Positions 12,501 to 27,500 of a stretch of DNA of 64,000 nucleotides are shown one piece after another. Under the pieces are notes generated by a model, which ran no database searches, had not been told where the DNA came from, and saw nothing but the letters and a program-made list of their open reading frames with translations. The position numbers were made by a program, and so were the translations under genes. The first letter of the stretch is position 1, and each line of letters opens with the position of its first letter. This stretch comes from Arcuatula senhousia (lineage: Eukaryota > Mollusca > Bivalvia > Mytilida > Mytilidae), in the NCBI GenBank assembly GCA_963971305.1, contig OZ020307.1:53193702-53257701 (forward strand), written 5' to 3'.

Positions 12501-15500
12501 TCTGAGATCAAAAGATGTTTATAGAACTTAAACATTGCAAATACATGCAATAAAAATAATCAAAGTCACTCAACCAGAAAATCAAGGTCAAGGTCAAAAG
12601 ATGGGGATGCAACTGTGCTAAGCTACTACTGGGGCATATGTAAACCAAGTTTCATCAACCCAGGACCTATAGTTCTTGAGATATGGAGGTGCTCACAAAA
12701 CTTTTCCATTGCTATTATATGTATTGAAAATTGTCAAAGTCACTCAACCAGAAAATCAAGGTCAAGGTCAAAAGATGGGAATGCAACTGTGCTAAGCTAT
12801 TACTGGGGCATATGCATACCAAGTTTCATCAACCCAGGACCTATAGTTCTTGAGATATGGAGGTGCTCGCAAAACTTTTCCATTGCTATTATATGATTTG
12901 AAAATTGTCAAAGTCACTCAACCAGAAAATCAAGGTCAAGGTCAAAAGATGGGGATGCAGTTGTGCTAAACTACTACTGGGGCATATGCATACCAAGTTT
13001 CATCAACCCAGGACCTATAGTTCTTGAGATATGGAGGTGCTCATAAAACTTTTCCAAAAAGTTAACGCCTCCGCTGCTGGTAAAGTAACACATATGTCCC
13101 GCTCTGCTTCGCAGGCGAGACAAAAATTGTCAACAGACGACGACAGACGACGACGTCGACGGACGCCAAGTGATGATAATAGCTCACATGGACCTTCGTA
13201 AAAAATGACAGGACTTTTTTTAATAGAAACAAGATGAGCAACAGACCTGAAATCAAATCCCAAGTTATGGAACCCTTACCCTGATGCTGTATACCAAATA
13301 TCAAGTGGCTGTGAAATGTAACTGTTATGAAAAATTTCTTCCCCACCAGCAAGATGCCCGCCAGCCTGCCTGACATTCACCATTTTATAACCCAGATCTT
13401 TTACCTCAAGAAATCCAGCCAAAAAGGGAGGGATGTAGTGGTTTAAAGTCACCTCTTCTTCAGAATTTTGTTATTAATTAGCAGATTTTTGGCAAAAAAT
13501 TAGCCTTACTAAGCCTGCTCTCCTTTTGTCCTGAACTCATGAAGGAGCCACCAACTTTTGAAATTTTCTGAATCCATCTTAGTTTTTATTCTTAAAACAG
13601 ATTATTAGACACAATGTTCTCTTTCAGATCCTAGTAGCCATGGCTTCTACATGTAGTGTATGTCCAAAAGGAAAGAAAACATCAGCACCTTCGGTCTGGT
13701 GCCCTGATTGTCATGACCTGCTATGTGGACCCTGTACTGAACATCATAAACGTCAGAAAGATACAAGAAATCACAGCACCATACCATATGAAGACTACCA
13801 AAAGTTACCACCATTTATTTTGAAGATAAAGCCATACTGCACAGAGCACAAAGAGAAATATACCGACTTCTGTAGGGTCCATGATACACCGATATGTATC
13901 ACATGTCGAAAAAAGCATCACCAGAAATGTAAAGACATCCCAAAAATAGAAGACATAGTACACAAGGTTAAAGATTCTGTGCTGTTTGAGGATACAATGT
14001 TGGAGATGGAAACCAAATGTGGACTTTTGAAACAGATTGCCGATGATAGGAACAAAAATCTTAAACAGTTAAACATTTCACACAAGAAAATGAAAGCAGG
14101 TTTTGAGGAAAAAATTGACAATTTGATAAAACACTTAACAAACTTGAAAGACAAAACACTTTCTGAAATGGATACTGTGTATAATAAACTGGACTATAAC
14201 ATTTCCAACACAATTAGAACAGTTCAATCCAAGGGGGAAGAACTTCGTGCCATACTCAACCAGAAGGAAGAGATCCTGAAGTATGCATCCAATTACCAGA
14301 CTTTGATAGGAATTAAAGAAATGGAGACCATTGTTAATGAAATGGACATTTATCTTAATGAGCTCTCAAATGGTGAAAAACTTCTGAAGTATGACCTGAA
14401 ATTCCAAGTCAATGAGACCATTGAGGACATTATAAATGGTATCCTGTCCCTGGGAGATATTCAAGTCAGCAAGAGTCCTTCAGCCTTATCTATACATAAC
14501 ACTGGAGCCAGATATCTAGAGGCTGTGAAAGTGGTACAGACATCAGCACCTGTACAGCTCCAACTACAACAGACCATTGACCTGGATGGTAATCATTACT
14601 ACGGCTGCTGTACCTTACCAACTGGACTGGTGGTGATTGCTGATTCTGGTGACTATGATGATGATGATGATTGTAAGGTAATAATACACAAGTCTGATGG
14701 ATCACTCAGATCCACCATCAAGTTTGGTAAGAGTGAGGGAGTACATGATGTGACACCAGTAGATGATCATCATGTTGCAGTGTCACATCCTGGATCTGGC
14801 ACTATCTCCATCATAGATGTAGATAGTGACCAGGTGGTGAAACAGTTAAAGGTTGGAGAGGAAGTGCAAGGGCTGTGTTGTAGAGGTAGAGAGTTAGTGT
14901 GTTGTGTGGTGTGGAAAGGTCTAGTCAGAGTGAACATTGATAGTGGGAATGTAGAGATGGTGATGAAGGATGAGAGTGTTGATTATGACTCACATGTAGA
15001 GGTAAGTAGCAGTCTCATATGTTACACATGCCCTTTTACAAACACAGTAACTGTATTAGATACTCAGTTCAATGTTATCTTTAAATACAAAGATGAGGCT
15101 GTACTTAACTGTCCCATTGGTGTGACAATAGATGACCATGATAATATCTATGTCACAGGGTGGGAGTCTAACAATCTGGTACTCCTGTTGCCTGATGGTA
15201 AGTCATGTCATCAATTACTGGGTCAGGATGATGGATTGTCCTTTCCTTCTGCTGTACACTATGACAGTAGTACTAAGAAACTGGTGGTGGTTAATAACAA
15301 TGGACCAGCTTTTATCTACCATGTGGGGTAAATATGAGGTTATCAACATTGAGAGAGAGTGTGGGAGTGTAGGAGGAGAATATAGATGATAGTAAGAAGC
15401 AAACTTGTGGTGATAGACATAGAGTTGTTTTATTGGTCCTGTGTAAGGGGTTGTTTTATTAGCTCTGAATGATGATATGAATGTGTGAATAAGGTTTAGG

Positions 15501-18500
15501 GGATTGATTTAAGCAACATTAAGTGGTTTGCATGTGGCTATAGACATGGGGTTGGTTTATTAGATCTGAATAATTCTGATATGAATGTGTGTGGTTTAGG
15601 GGATGAAAAAAAATCAATAGTTAGTGACTTGTTTGTGGCAAATAGACTTAAAGTTGGTTTTATTAGCTCTGATTGATTCTGAAATGAATGTGTGAATGTG
15701 GTTTATGGGGATGAATTAGATTAGGATATCATTGGTGGTTTTCAAAAATTGAAAAATGTGAGAAAAGTTCTTTTGCTTTAGAAATTTTATTCTGGGCTTA
15801 TATCTTCATTTTTGTAATCTTTGTAGCACCTGTGTATTTTATTTTAAGGCTATATGCTTATATTTGTTTTAGATATGTAACCTATGGTTCACTTTCTCAG
15901 TAGAATGTAGAAGATTGTTGTACAATTATGTACAAGGAATTCTGAAAAAGTTTTGAATTAAAATTTTCTCCAACCCAATATTTTTGAATTTATATATATA
16001 CTTTTATTGTGTAAGATTGCCCTTGATACCTGCTAAATATATACAAACAGTTAGAAGTTTTGTATTTAGTTTTAAGGATAATGAATTATATCAGACTCAA
16101 TTTTTGTTACTGAATCCTTTCATTAATTTGTACATTTTTTTCATCTGTTATATTGCTTTGTTTGTAAAATGTAAAAAAATCACAAATTTTTATCAAATAT
16201 AATTTTGGTTTATAACATATATATTTTCTAGTATTAAATGTATTTCATTAAATTACAGAGTTATACTTGATGTTAGATCCTTCCAAGATTTAACATTTTA
16301 GAATTCCTGAAATTTTCGAGGCTTTTAAAAGATTAGTACTAAAATGTCCAGAAAGATCACAACAAAACTACTGAACAAGGAACAAAATATCCTAGTACTA
16401 ATGCAGACAGCATACCAGAAAAATATAAACCACAATGGTCCTGACTTAGTTCAGACATCTAAAAAGAAATGGTTGGGTTGAAACTGTTTTATGGCACCAA
16501 CCCTCCCTCTTCCATTAAAATAGAAGCACAGAGGTACCAATTCGGCTTTCAAATGTCAAAAGTCTGACAGACAGGGCAAAGATAAAACTAGTGAATATAC
16601 ACAAACGAGAAAAGCAGGAAGAAACAGACAACACAAAAACATATAGAAACAACTGAAAAGCAATCAATAATGCCATAACAACAGTGAACCCTTAGAGAGA
16701 GACATCAGGGTTAAGTAGTAACACTAATCACATCATATGAGAAATGATTGTGAAATGTGAAAATGATTTGACAATCACAGAACAACATACAGAAAATGAA
16801 AATCTTAGCTGAGTGCAACATGATTAAAAAATACAAGCATAGATTTGCACAAAAATTCAAATGAACAAACAAATGTGTCAAGATGACACTGATGTCCCGC
16901 TGGCAAAAATAATAAAACTGTATTTTTTACAAAATTTGCTAAGTCCAAGGGCCATAATTTAGGTCAAAATCAGTGGACCAGAACAAAACTCAAACTTGAC
17001 CTGTAAATCATCATGGTAGACTCACATACTAAAAACCATTTGAATATATGCAAGGATGTCGAAAAAAGTGTGGAAAACTGTTTTTTTTTTACAAAAAGTC
17101 CAAGGGCTGTAATTTAGGTCAAAATCAAAGCACTGGAATGAAACTCACACTTGACCTGTAACTCATCAGGGTAGACTCACATACTAAAAATCTTTTAAAT
17201 ATATGCAAGGATGGGGAAAAAAGTGTGGAAAACTGTTTTTTTTACAAACTTTGCTACGTTCAAGGGCCTTAATTTAGGTCAAAATCAGTGGACCGGAACA
17301 AAACTCAAACTTGACCTGTAACTCATCAGGGTAGACTCACATACTAAAAATCTTTTAAATATATGCAAGGATGGGGAAAAAAGTGTGGAAAACTGTTTTT
17401 TTTACAAACTTTGCTACGTTCAAGGGCCTTAATTTAGGTCAAAATCAGTGGACCGGAACAAAACTCAAACTTGACCTGTAACTCATCATGGTAGACTCAC
17501 ATACTAAAAATCTTTTGAATATATGCAAGGATGTCGAAAAAAGTGCGGAAAACTTTTTTTTTTTTAATTTGCTTAGTCCAAGGGCCGTAATTTAGGTCAA
17601 AATCAATGTACCGGAATTATGGACGGGACATAAAAAAGGATTTTGAAAATTGGATCACTAATAAACAAAATTGGCTAAAGACATATTAGATATAAAGCAT
17701 ACAAAGTTTGAAAACAAAACTTTCAGTGGTTTCAGAGAAGACAATCTTTGAAGAAAAGTTAACAGACAGACAGACGATGAACACCTTGTGATGACAATAG
17801 CTCACATGACCTTTTGCGTCAGGTGAGCTAAAAAGACATGATGTCCCACCTGACAATGCAACATGGAAAAGAAAATTTATCTTTAACCTTATTAAGAACA
17901 GACAAATAGATAAATGGAACATATTATTGGCACCTTGGCATAAAAAACCTAGAATATGACCACATCCTCAAGCCCACAGTATTTGGATGCTCAGAAGCAG
18001 AGGTACCAATGGGGCATACCCCCCACCCTATATAATACAGACACAGTGTCAGTGTGAGACACAAACTAGGGAATAATACCTGTCTGATTGCAGTGCAGAT
18101 TTGATCTTTGACCTTTGAGAATATTGGAATTCTAGGTAGGTCAGTCAGAAGCCAGCTGTGTTTTGATTGGTGGAGATAATCTAGTTCAATCATTTCTTCC
18201 ATGGGTTTTTCAGATAAAACCATCCATAGTCCCTAAAATTAAACAAATTACTTTTTCATTTACAAGAAACTTAAAGTTTTGAAAGAGGTAGTTTGTATAA
18301 CCAACAAGGGGTTGCACTAAGTCGTGCTAAGCATACCCCCACTCGAACATTCAGAAAACAGAAAGTAGATGACCGACTGACCTGGAAAGGGGAGGCACAA
18401 TACAACTCATCATGCTAAAGCTGTATACCAAATTTGAAATCAATCCCTTTCGTAGAAGCCGAGAAATCTGTTACGAAAAATTGTCTATTTTTGACCCATT

Positions 18501-21500
18501 AAAAGTCTAAGTCGGCTCGGAAAACAGGAAGTAGATGATAGATTGAACTTGAAAGGGGAGGCACGGTATAACTCATCATACTGAAGCTGTGTACCAAATT
18601 TGAAACCAATCCATCCAGTAGAAGCCAAGAGATCTGTTACAAAAAAATTCACTTTACAAATTTTTTACCCTAAAAAGTCTAAGTCGGTTCGGAAAACAGG
18701 AAATAGATGATAGATTGACCTGGAAAGGGGGAGGCACGGGATAACTCATCATGCTGAAGCTGTGTACCAAATTTGACGAGTGGGGGTATAATTAAGAAGC
18801 CAAGGCTGAAGTTAACATTTGTTAGTAAAAGTTTGTCTATGTAATAATATCTGTTCTTTATCTGTTTTTGTTTGTTTTTTTTTCTTTTTAAATTAATGTC
18901 AACCAAAAATAAAAGTTTTTTACATTGAAAGGGGTGATTAGGAGGGGGTGTCATCCCACACTCCCATGAAAAAATACTAAATCCTGCTTTACTGGTAAAA
19001 CAAGAAATCTGTGAGTTACTGCTCACTCAGTATAACCCCGATACCCCCAAATTGAACTATGTTGGTAAACAGGAAGTAGCTATTATACAGACCTAATTTC
19101 AATACTCGCAATTAAAGACCTCATACTGAACTCATATACCAAATTTCTAGTCACTGTGTTATGTAGTTGCTGAGAAAAATGTTACAAAAATTTTAACAAT
19201 TGACTAGTAATGTCGAAAATTTACTAAGTCGGTAAACAGGTAGTACATATCGGACGGCCCTTATTTTGGAACTCACAATAAAAGACCTCATACTGAACTC
19301 ATAAACAAAATTTCAAGTCACTGTGATATGTAGTTGCTGAGAAAAATGTTATAAAAATTTTCAACAATCGACTAGTAAACAGGAAGTAGATATCTGACAG
19401 ACTTAATTTTGGTACTCACGATAAAAAACCTCATACTGAACTCATATACAAAATTTCAAGTCACTGTGAAATGTAGTTGCTGACAAAAATATTACCAAAA
19501 TTTTTAACAACTGACTAGTAATGTTGAAAATTGACTAAGTCAGTAAACAGGAAGTAGATATCTGACTGACCCAATTTCAGTACTTGCGATAAAGAACCTT
19601 ACACTGGACTCTTACACTGAACTCATATACCAAAGTTCAAGTCACTGTGATATGTAGTTGCTGAGAAAAATGTAATGAAAGTTATGTTGCGGACGGAAGA
19701 AGGTAAACCAGTATACCAGTATAATAATGAAGCAGAAAAAATCCTGCAGTAATATGGGTTAAGTCCAAACTTCCCTCTCAATAAATTTGTATTTCCCATT
19801 GTCCTGTAAAAGGTCCTACTCACCCTTATTGAAACCAACTCAACACACACAATTTAAACTCACCTTTATAGCTAACAGTCTGTTGGATGGCTGCTGGGAG
19901 GATAGCCTCTTCAGAAAATAATCTAAGACCTGACTTGCCGGTTCTTCTTGAGTTGATTCATCATGAACCAAACTCTGTAAATGTTTTAGTAGCTGCTCTT
20001 TCTTCTTCATTTTCTGTACAGAAAAAATAAACTTTTGAATTCACTGGAATTTATGAAAATAATGATCAAATTAAGAAATGCAATTTCTTTAAACCAAAAG
20101 ACAAATCATATTAACTTTAAGTTAAATCCTGCATATTGTACAATTTAAAAGATTAAACAACTCAATTTCAATGTAATGATTTTGAGAAACGTAAGAATAC
20201 CACGGGTGATTAATTAAAACAAGACTATGTGTCAAAGCACAATCTTGCATAACACACTCTTTTTCTGTTACCAATGTTCATGAAGTTAGAGCAAATGGAT
20301 ATAACTTACATGTAAGAATAATTTTTGTGTGTTCGTAGAACTTCATGATGTAATGCATAGAAGAATAAGATTTCATGATGATTTCTAACTAACTTCCTAC
20401 AATGCATACATGTAGGCCAAAATAATTTTGAAATTTTGAACATGTGTATCAGAACATTACATGCCTAAGTACTTTTAGACATAAAACAACAAGAACAGAT
20501 TCTAGGTCCCCAGTTCTGTTGAGTGGGAAAAAAAACAAGTCAGCTCCTTTTAACAGGCAGAAGATGGGCTACAGATCTGAAAACACATTTCATTATATTG
20601 GATCCCTACCTGAAGCTGCATACCAAAAAAATGAAAGCCTATAATTAATAGTTGCTGAGAAAACTGTTACAAAAAACAAGATTTATAAGCCATAACCATA
20701 CCTGTCTTCTTTTATGTTTTTCTGCATGAGTAGATTCATCGTCTCCATCAAACAAGGAGGAATCAGAGTCTTGGAGAAGGAATTCGCACAGACACTGAAC
20801 TGGTAGGACCTGTAATGATCCTTCATTGCCATCCACCAGCTCAGCGAGCCATGGCATGGTTTTAGAGGTTCCCTTATTAGAGAAAAATAAAGAACATTTC
20901 TACTATTTTGAGGTAAATAGTTTGACATAGTCTAAGAACAGAATGAGAATAACATTAGCAAAGATATACTTATTTTACAAATGAACTTTAAATCTATATT
21001 TCGTAGGGGCATATAAGCACAAAGTAAAAATAGTACCATATAGAAAGTTATTATATCTGGGGCAAATTTCATGGTACATGTACAACAAACTGTATTTGTA
21101 TCATAAGGTATGTTAACTAATTTCAGGTTTTGTTGTTGCAGTTTGTCAATGTGTTTATATATAATTTGCATAAAATGGGTATTTTTGCTTACATTTTTTA
21201 TGATTTCCATTAACCCACAAAAATAAGCAATAATTCACCACCATAAAAAAAAACAGTACAGTAGAACAGGTGAAAGGTCATAAGTGCCAAAAATTTAATT
21301 TCTTTCACCTGTATGTTATCATCAATATTGATAGAAATCCAAAACTATTTTGTACAAGTATATTTTTGTACTTACTTGTCTCTGTATGATATCCAGAAGA
21401 AAGTCTGGCTGTAGACTTCTACAGAGTCGCTGCCCAATCTGTAAACTGTCATTCAAACTTTTTATCTGCTCTAAGACAGCTGCTGGTGGCTTCCTAGCTG

Positions 21501-24500
21501 GTCCACTAAAAATAGACAACACCAGAAATAATTGAATATGAACAAAAAATCCATGTCCATGCTTTATCAGACTATAAATCTATTACATGAACTGTAAAAG
21601 TATTCATTCTTAGAGTGTTTTCTTTGGTCAGGCAAACCGTAGAAACGGAAAATATATATGTTGATTATATGTCAAATCATAAAAATTTGGTAAACAGTAA
21701 GTAGATCAGTTATGGCATAAAGTCACTTTCATAAATTCATAAATTCACTTTCATAAAACCACAAAATCACCTCTGGTCATGTTGAAGACTGCTGGCAGCT
21801 GTTTTTCATTGTGATTTCTTAAATTACTATTTCTTAATGTTGGTTGTGTCACATACACTTATTCCATATCTCATTATCGTCTTTTTACATTACTTAGCAT
21901 TCAAGATGAGGTACATGCCAAATTTTAAGAAGCTGTGCTAGAAATTTTTGTGACGCCACAAGACACAGTACCATGCAGGATCTTGCAAGCTGAAAAATAA
22001 TGCCAAAGTGATGTCCTTTATTTGACTTTACAACAATTTGCAGGCCCAATAAAAATAAGTCTTACTTAGGATCCATTGTTGTTAGCTGAGCTATTAGTAA
22101 ACTGTTAGCCTCAGTGATGGTAACTTTACTTGTGGCAGCCGCCAAGTGGGTCTCAAATTCTAAAATCTCTTGTTTTTCCTGTTCTCCAATCTGTCGTTCT
22201 TTGTCAATGAAGTCATTGACAGTTTTATCTTCAACCACAGAAGTGGGAGGAGGAAATACATAGTTCCTGTTAAAAACAAAAATCATAAATTGAATATCTG
22301 AAACACGATAATGATAATTAACTAGAATGAGGGTCTTTCACAGAAAAAGTATGTTGCCTGCATCTTAAAATATTTGGTAATCCGAGTTATTTGCATACGA
22401 GAGTTCACACGTTTAAAAGTATGTTTCACCTGCCGGCACCATCAGAAACAATATTTTTTTTTTTACTGCTACTATATTTTCATTAATTTATAAGGTCTCA
22501 GTTTCTGTAAATAGGTTGCTAAAGAAATAACATTGCTAATCTATCAAAGTCACTCAACCAGAAAAACAAGGTCAAGATCAAAAGATGCAACTATGCTGAC
22601 CCATTACAAGGGCATATGCATACCAAGTTTCATCAACCTAGGACATATAGTACTTGAGACATGGAAGTGCTCATACAACTTTAACACTGCTATTATATGT
22701 ATCTAAAATTGTCAAAATTGTTCAACCAGAAAATAAAATTCAAGGTCAAAAGATGGGGATGCAACTGTGTTAAGCTACTACTTGTGCATATGCATACCAA
22801 GTTTCATCAACCTAGGACTTATAGTTCTTGAGATATGGAGGTGCTCGCAAAACCTGAACATTGTTATTACATGTATATTAATTGAAAAATGTTAAAGTCA
22901 CTCAACCAGAAAATTCCAAAATTAAACGAGACTTACCTTGGTTAAGTTGAAGTTTAAGATGAATTTTATGAGTTGTAATAACACTGAAGGGATTAAATGA
23001 GATTGTGATGCGCATGTCAGAACTTCAGTCTTGAAAGCAAAGTTTTTATCATTTGATCTGCTCATGTACATGAGTAAAATAAAATTAATATTTTCATTAT
23101 TCATTTAAATAAATTCATTAAAATATTTGTACATTTTCATCAGTAATAACCCGGGCGGGCCGGGTGTGGCATTTAATCCCTTCAGTGTTATTACAACTCA
23201 TAAAATTCATCTTAAACTTCAACTTAACCAAGGTAAGTCTCGTTTAATTTTGGAATTTTATTTCGTTGTAACACTTCCGGAATCAAATGAGATTTGAAAG
23301 CAGAATGATAAAAACTTTTTAAATAAAGAAATCATCATAATAATAAATAAAGATTTCTTACCTTACATGTAGTTATGCCAAAACATGTTTGTCAAATGAA
23401 GCATCTTCAACCTGTTTCCCATAGTATTTTGTAAACGTACTGGAATTGCTCCATCCTGCCTTATCAAGTATCTTTGAAATGGGTAAAGATTGAGCTGCTT
23501 TGGATGTTGCTGCTGCTCTAACACTGTGAGCCTTGTATACTGATGTGTCAATCTTTGCTCGAGCTAAAACTGTTTTTATCCATCTAGATATAGTGTCTTT
23601 AGAAACGGCACAATAGGGTTTAATGTAACTAATAAAAAGTTTACTGTGGTTCTTCCTGAACCTTTTTGTACGAGACATGTATTCCTTATAAACCGTATAT
23701 ACACAAATTCTCCTATCTGGAGGGTAAGCTTTAATGTTAATAGTAGGTTCCTCATAACCAGGTCTACTTTGCTTAATAAGTTCATCAAACACAAAAACAT
23801 ATTCTCCTTTTAACTTATGTACACTATTTACATTCATTAAATGAATAGACTGAGTACGAGCTGCATTTGTAAGAGCTACAAGAACAAGAGTTAACACTAA
23901 AGTATGTCTCGCCTGCCGGCACCATCAGAAACAATTATTCTTTCTTACTTCCTCTATATTTTGAATTTACATGGATTTTCAGTTTCTGAGATCAAAAGAT
24001 GTTTATAGAACTTAAACATTGCAAATATATGCAATAAAAAAAATCAAAGTCACTCAACCGGAAAATCAAGGTCAAGGGGATGCAACTGGGCTAAGCTACT
24101 ACTGGGGCATATGCATACCAAGTTTCATCAACCTAGGACCTATAGTTCTTGAGATATGGAGGTGCTCGCAAAATTTTTCCATTGCTATTATATGTATTGA
24201 AAATTGTCAAAGTCACTCAACCGGAAAATCAAGGTCAAGGTCAAAAGATGGGGATGCAACTGGGCTAAGCTACTACTGGGGCATATGCATACCAAGTTTC
24301 ATCAACCTAGGACCTATAGTTCTTGAGATAAGGAGGTGCTTGCAAAACTTTTCCATTGCCATTATATGTATTGAAAATTGTCAAAGTCACTCAACCGGAA
24401 AATCAAGGTCAAGGTCAAAAGATGGGGATGCAACTGGGCTAAGCTACTACTGGGGCATATGCACACCAAGTTTCATCAACCTAGGACCTATAGTTCTTGA

Positions 24501-27500
24501 GATATGGAGGTGCTCGCAAAACTTTTCCATTGCTATTATATGTATTGAAAATTGTCAAAGTCATTCAACCAGAAAATCAAGGTCAAGGTCAAAAGATGGG
24601 GATGCAACTGGGCTAAGCTACTACTGGGGCATATGCACACCAAGTTTCATCAACCTAGGACCTACAGTTCTTGAGATATGGAGGTGCTCGCAAAACTTTT
24701 CCATTGCTATTATATGTATTGAAAATTGTCAAAGTCACTCAACCGGAAAATCAAGGTCAAGGTCAAAAGATGGGGATGCAACTGGGCTAAGCTACTACTG
24801 GGGCATATGCATACCAAGTTTCATCAACCTAGGACTTATAGTTCTTGAGATATGGAGGTGCTCATAAAACTTTTCCAAAAAGTTAACGCCGCCGTCGCCG
24901 CCGCCGCCGCCGGTAAAGTAACACCTATGTCCCGCTCTGCTTCGCAGGCGAGACAAAAACTAGTTTTAGAGTCAAATTTTTCAATGACAGTGTTTTGACT
25001 GGAGACAACTTCCGTAAATATGTTAGTACAGTATCTACGCACCAAGTCTTTTGATATCTAGGTCTTGATGGCCGTAAATTGAAAACACCTTTCATAAATC
25101 TGATCATTAAAGGATGCTGTCCAATCAAACAGTTGTCCACAGTAATTCCTAACGCCGATAATGCACCACGTGCTGTATTTAAGCTACTGTAGCCCAAATC
25201 TTGCTTGTATAACTCAGTCATAAACTCTAAAACTTGATTTATAGAAACTTGAATTTTATCAATTTGTCTTTCACTACAGTACTGAAACCATCTCTGTAAA
25301 TATACCTGATATTGCTTCCTGGTTCCTGATTTCCAAGACCTGAGTAGTATACTTGTTGTCTTTTCCGAAAATCCTTGTTTTCTGAAATTTTGCCTGACAC
25401 ACAGCATGCTATCATCACTAACTTTTTGTACAATGGATGAACTGTTGAACTGTGGTGAAGTAGTAGTAGATTTTTCCTTTGAGGCAAAACTAGAGGTTCT
25501 TCGGTTAGGAGTTCCATGAGTCTTGGAAACCAGGACTGAGTCAGCCAAAGAGGGGCCACAATCAATCCCCGTGCCTGATCTTGTCTTATCTTGCAAATGC
25601 AGCGTCCCAATAAACTGAAAGGAGGAAACAGATAAATTTGATTAAATGTACCCCAATTTAGGGAAAACGCATCAACAAAGGAGCAAGTTGGATCTGGCTT
25701 CCATGAGCAATATTTTCTAATTTGACAATTAAGCCTGGACGCAAACAAATCAACATCAGGCTTTACAAATCTATTGCAAATTTGTTCAAATATCTTTTTG
25801 TTAAGTTGCCATTCCAACTGATCATCAAATTCTCTAGACTTTTTATCTGCTTTCACATTTGATACACCAGCAATATGTGCACATGTAAGCCAGATTTTAT
25901 TTTTTCTGCATAGAAGCCATATTTTCCTAGCGATCTCATTACATTCTTGAGATTTGGTTCCTCCCATATTCAGTATATATGACACTGCAGTACTATTGTC
26001 TGTTAATATTTTAACATGTTTGTTTGAAATAAAGTTCATGAAAGATTTTATTGCCAAATAAATTGCTAATAGTTCCAAATAATTTATATGATGATGCTTT
26101 TCATTTTCATGCCAGCGGCCTCCGATTTCCTTTGAATCAAAAACCGCGCCCCACCCTTTCAATGAGGCATCTGTTTGTATACAAACAACAGGGTTACCAT
26201 GAGAAATATGTCTAACTTCATTTCTAACATTCTCTATGCACCATGATAAGTCGTTTTTCATTGTATTTGTAACATGCATTAAACTGTCAAAATTTCCAGC
26301 TGATCTTTTCAAAGCCTTAATTTTTTCATGTTCAAGATTTCTGTAATATAATTTGCCATATTCAATGGCAGAAAAAGCCGAAACCATAAATCCTATAATT
26401 TGAGCCACTTGTCTGATTTTAACTTTACTTTGATTTATCAGAGATTTGCATTCAGCAATAATTTTCTGTTTTTTCTCTTCAGTTAAAATCACAATCATTT
26501 CTTCTGAGTCAATGATATTTCCTAAAAATACAATTCTTTTTGTAGGAATAAAAATCGACTTATCTTGATGGATATGAAACCCTAATGTTGACATAAGTGA
26601 AACTGTTTCATGAACATTCATTCCACATTCTTCAACAGTATCTCCGCATAATAAGCTATCATCAATATAACCAATGTTAACGTATCCTAAGGATCTTAAC
26701 TTAGCATATACTGGTTTCATTAATTTAGTAAATAATCTTGGAGCGGAGGAAATTCCATTTGGAAGACAGGTGTACTGATAAATTTTTCCTTCCCATTCAA
26801 ACCTTAAAAATTTTTGATGTTCTTCTGCAATAGGAACGCTATAGTATGCATGCCGAAGATCAATAGAAGCCATATAACAATTTTCTGAAATAATTTTAAG
26901 AGCATTTTCAAATGTATCCATTTTGAAATGATGATATTCAACACTTTCATTAAGCTTTTTCAAATTTAATATCATTCTATATTCACCATTTTTCTTTGGC
27001 CTTAAAAATATTGGAGAGATAAACTGACCTTCTTCAGGTTCAACAACTTTTAAAACTGATAATTTTATTAATTTTTCTATTTCTTTGGATACAATTTCAG
27101 ATTCATTTTTATTGAATATAGATTTAGTTCGATAGTTTTGAGAAGGCTCTATGTCATCTTCAAATTCTATGTGACAATGATTAACAATATCTAAAATAAA
27201 TTTGTCTGAAGTAATTTTTTCCCATTCATGAGAGAAATTTTTCAGTACACCTGCCTTAAATTCTGAACTTACTTCATTTAAATTATCTAATGTTTGTCCT
27301 TCTGAGAATTTCCCCCTGTCTGGTAGTTTTTTGTAAGACGAGGGATCTTGTAGTGTGCCATTGAGCCTCTTCCTCTACCAGCACCTCTTGGAGCTCCTCG
27401 ATACCCGCCTCTGTAGCCACGGTATCCTCTGCCACCTCTAAATGTAGCTCCACCTCTACCTCTGCCGTAACGCAATTTGTTACTGACTTTAGAACATTCC

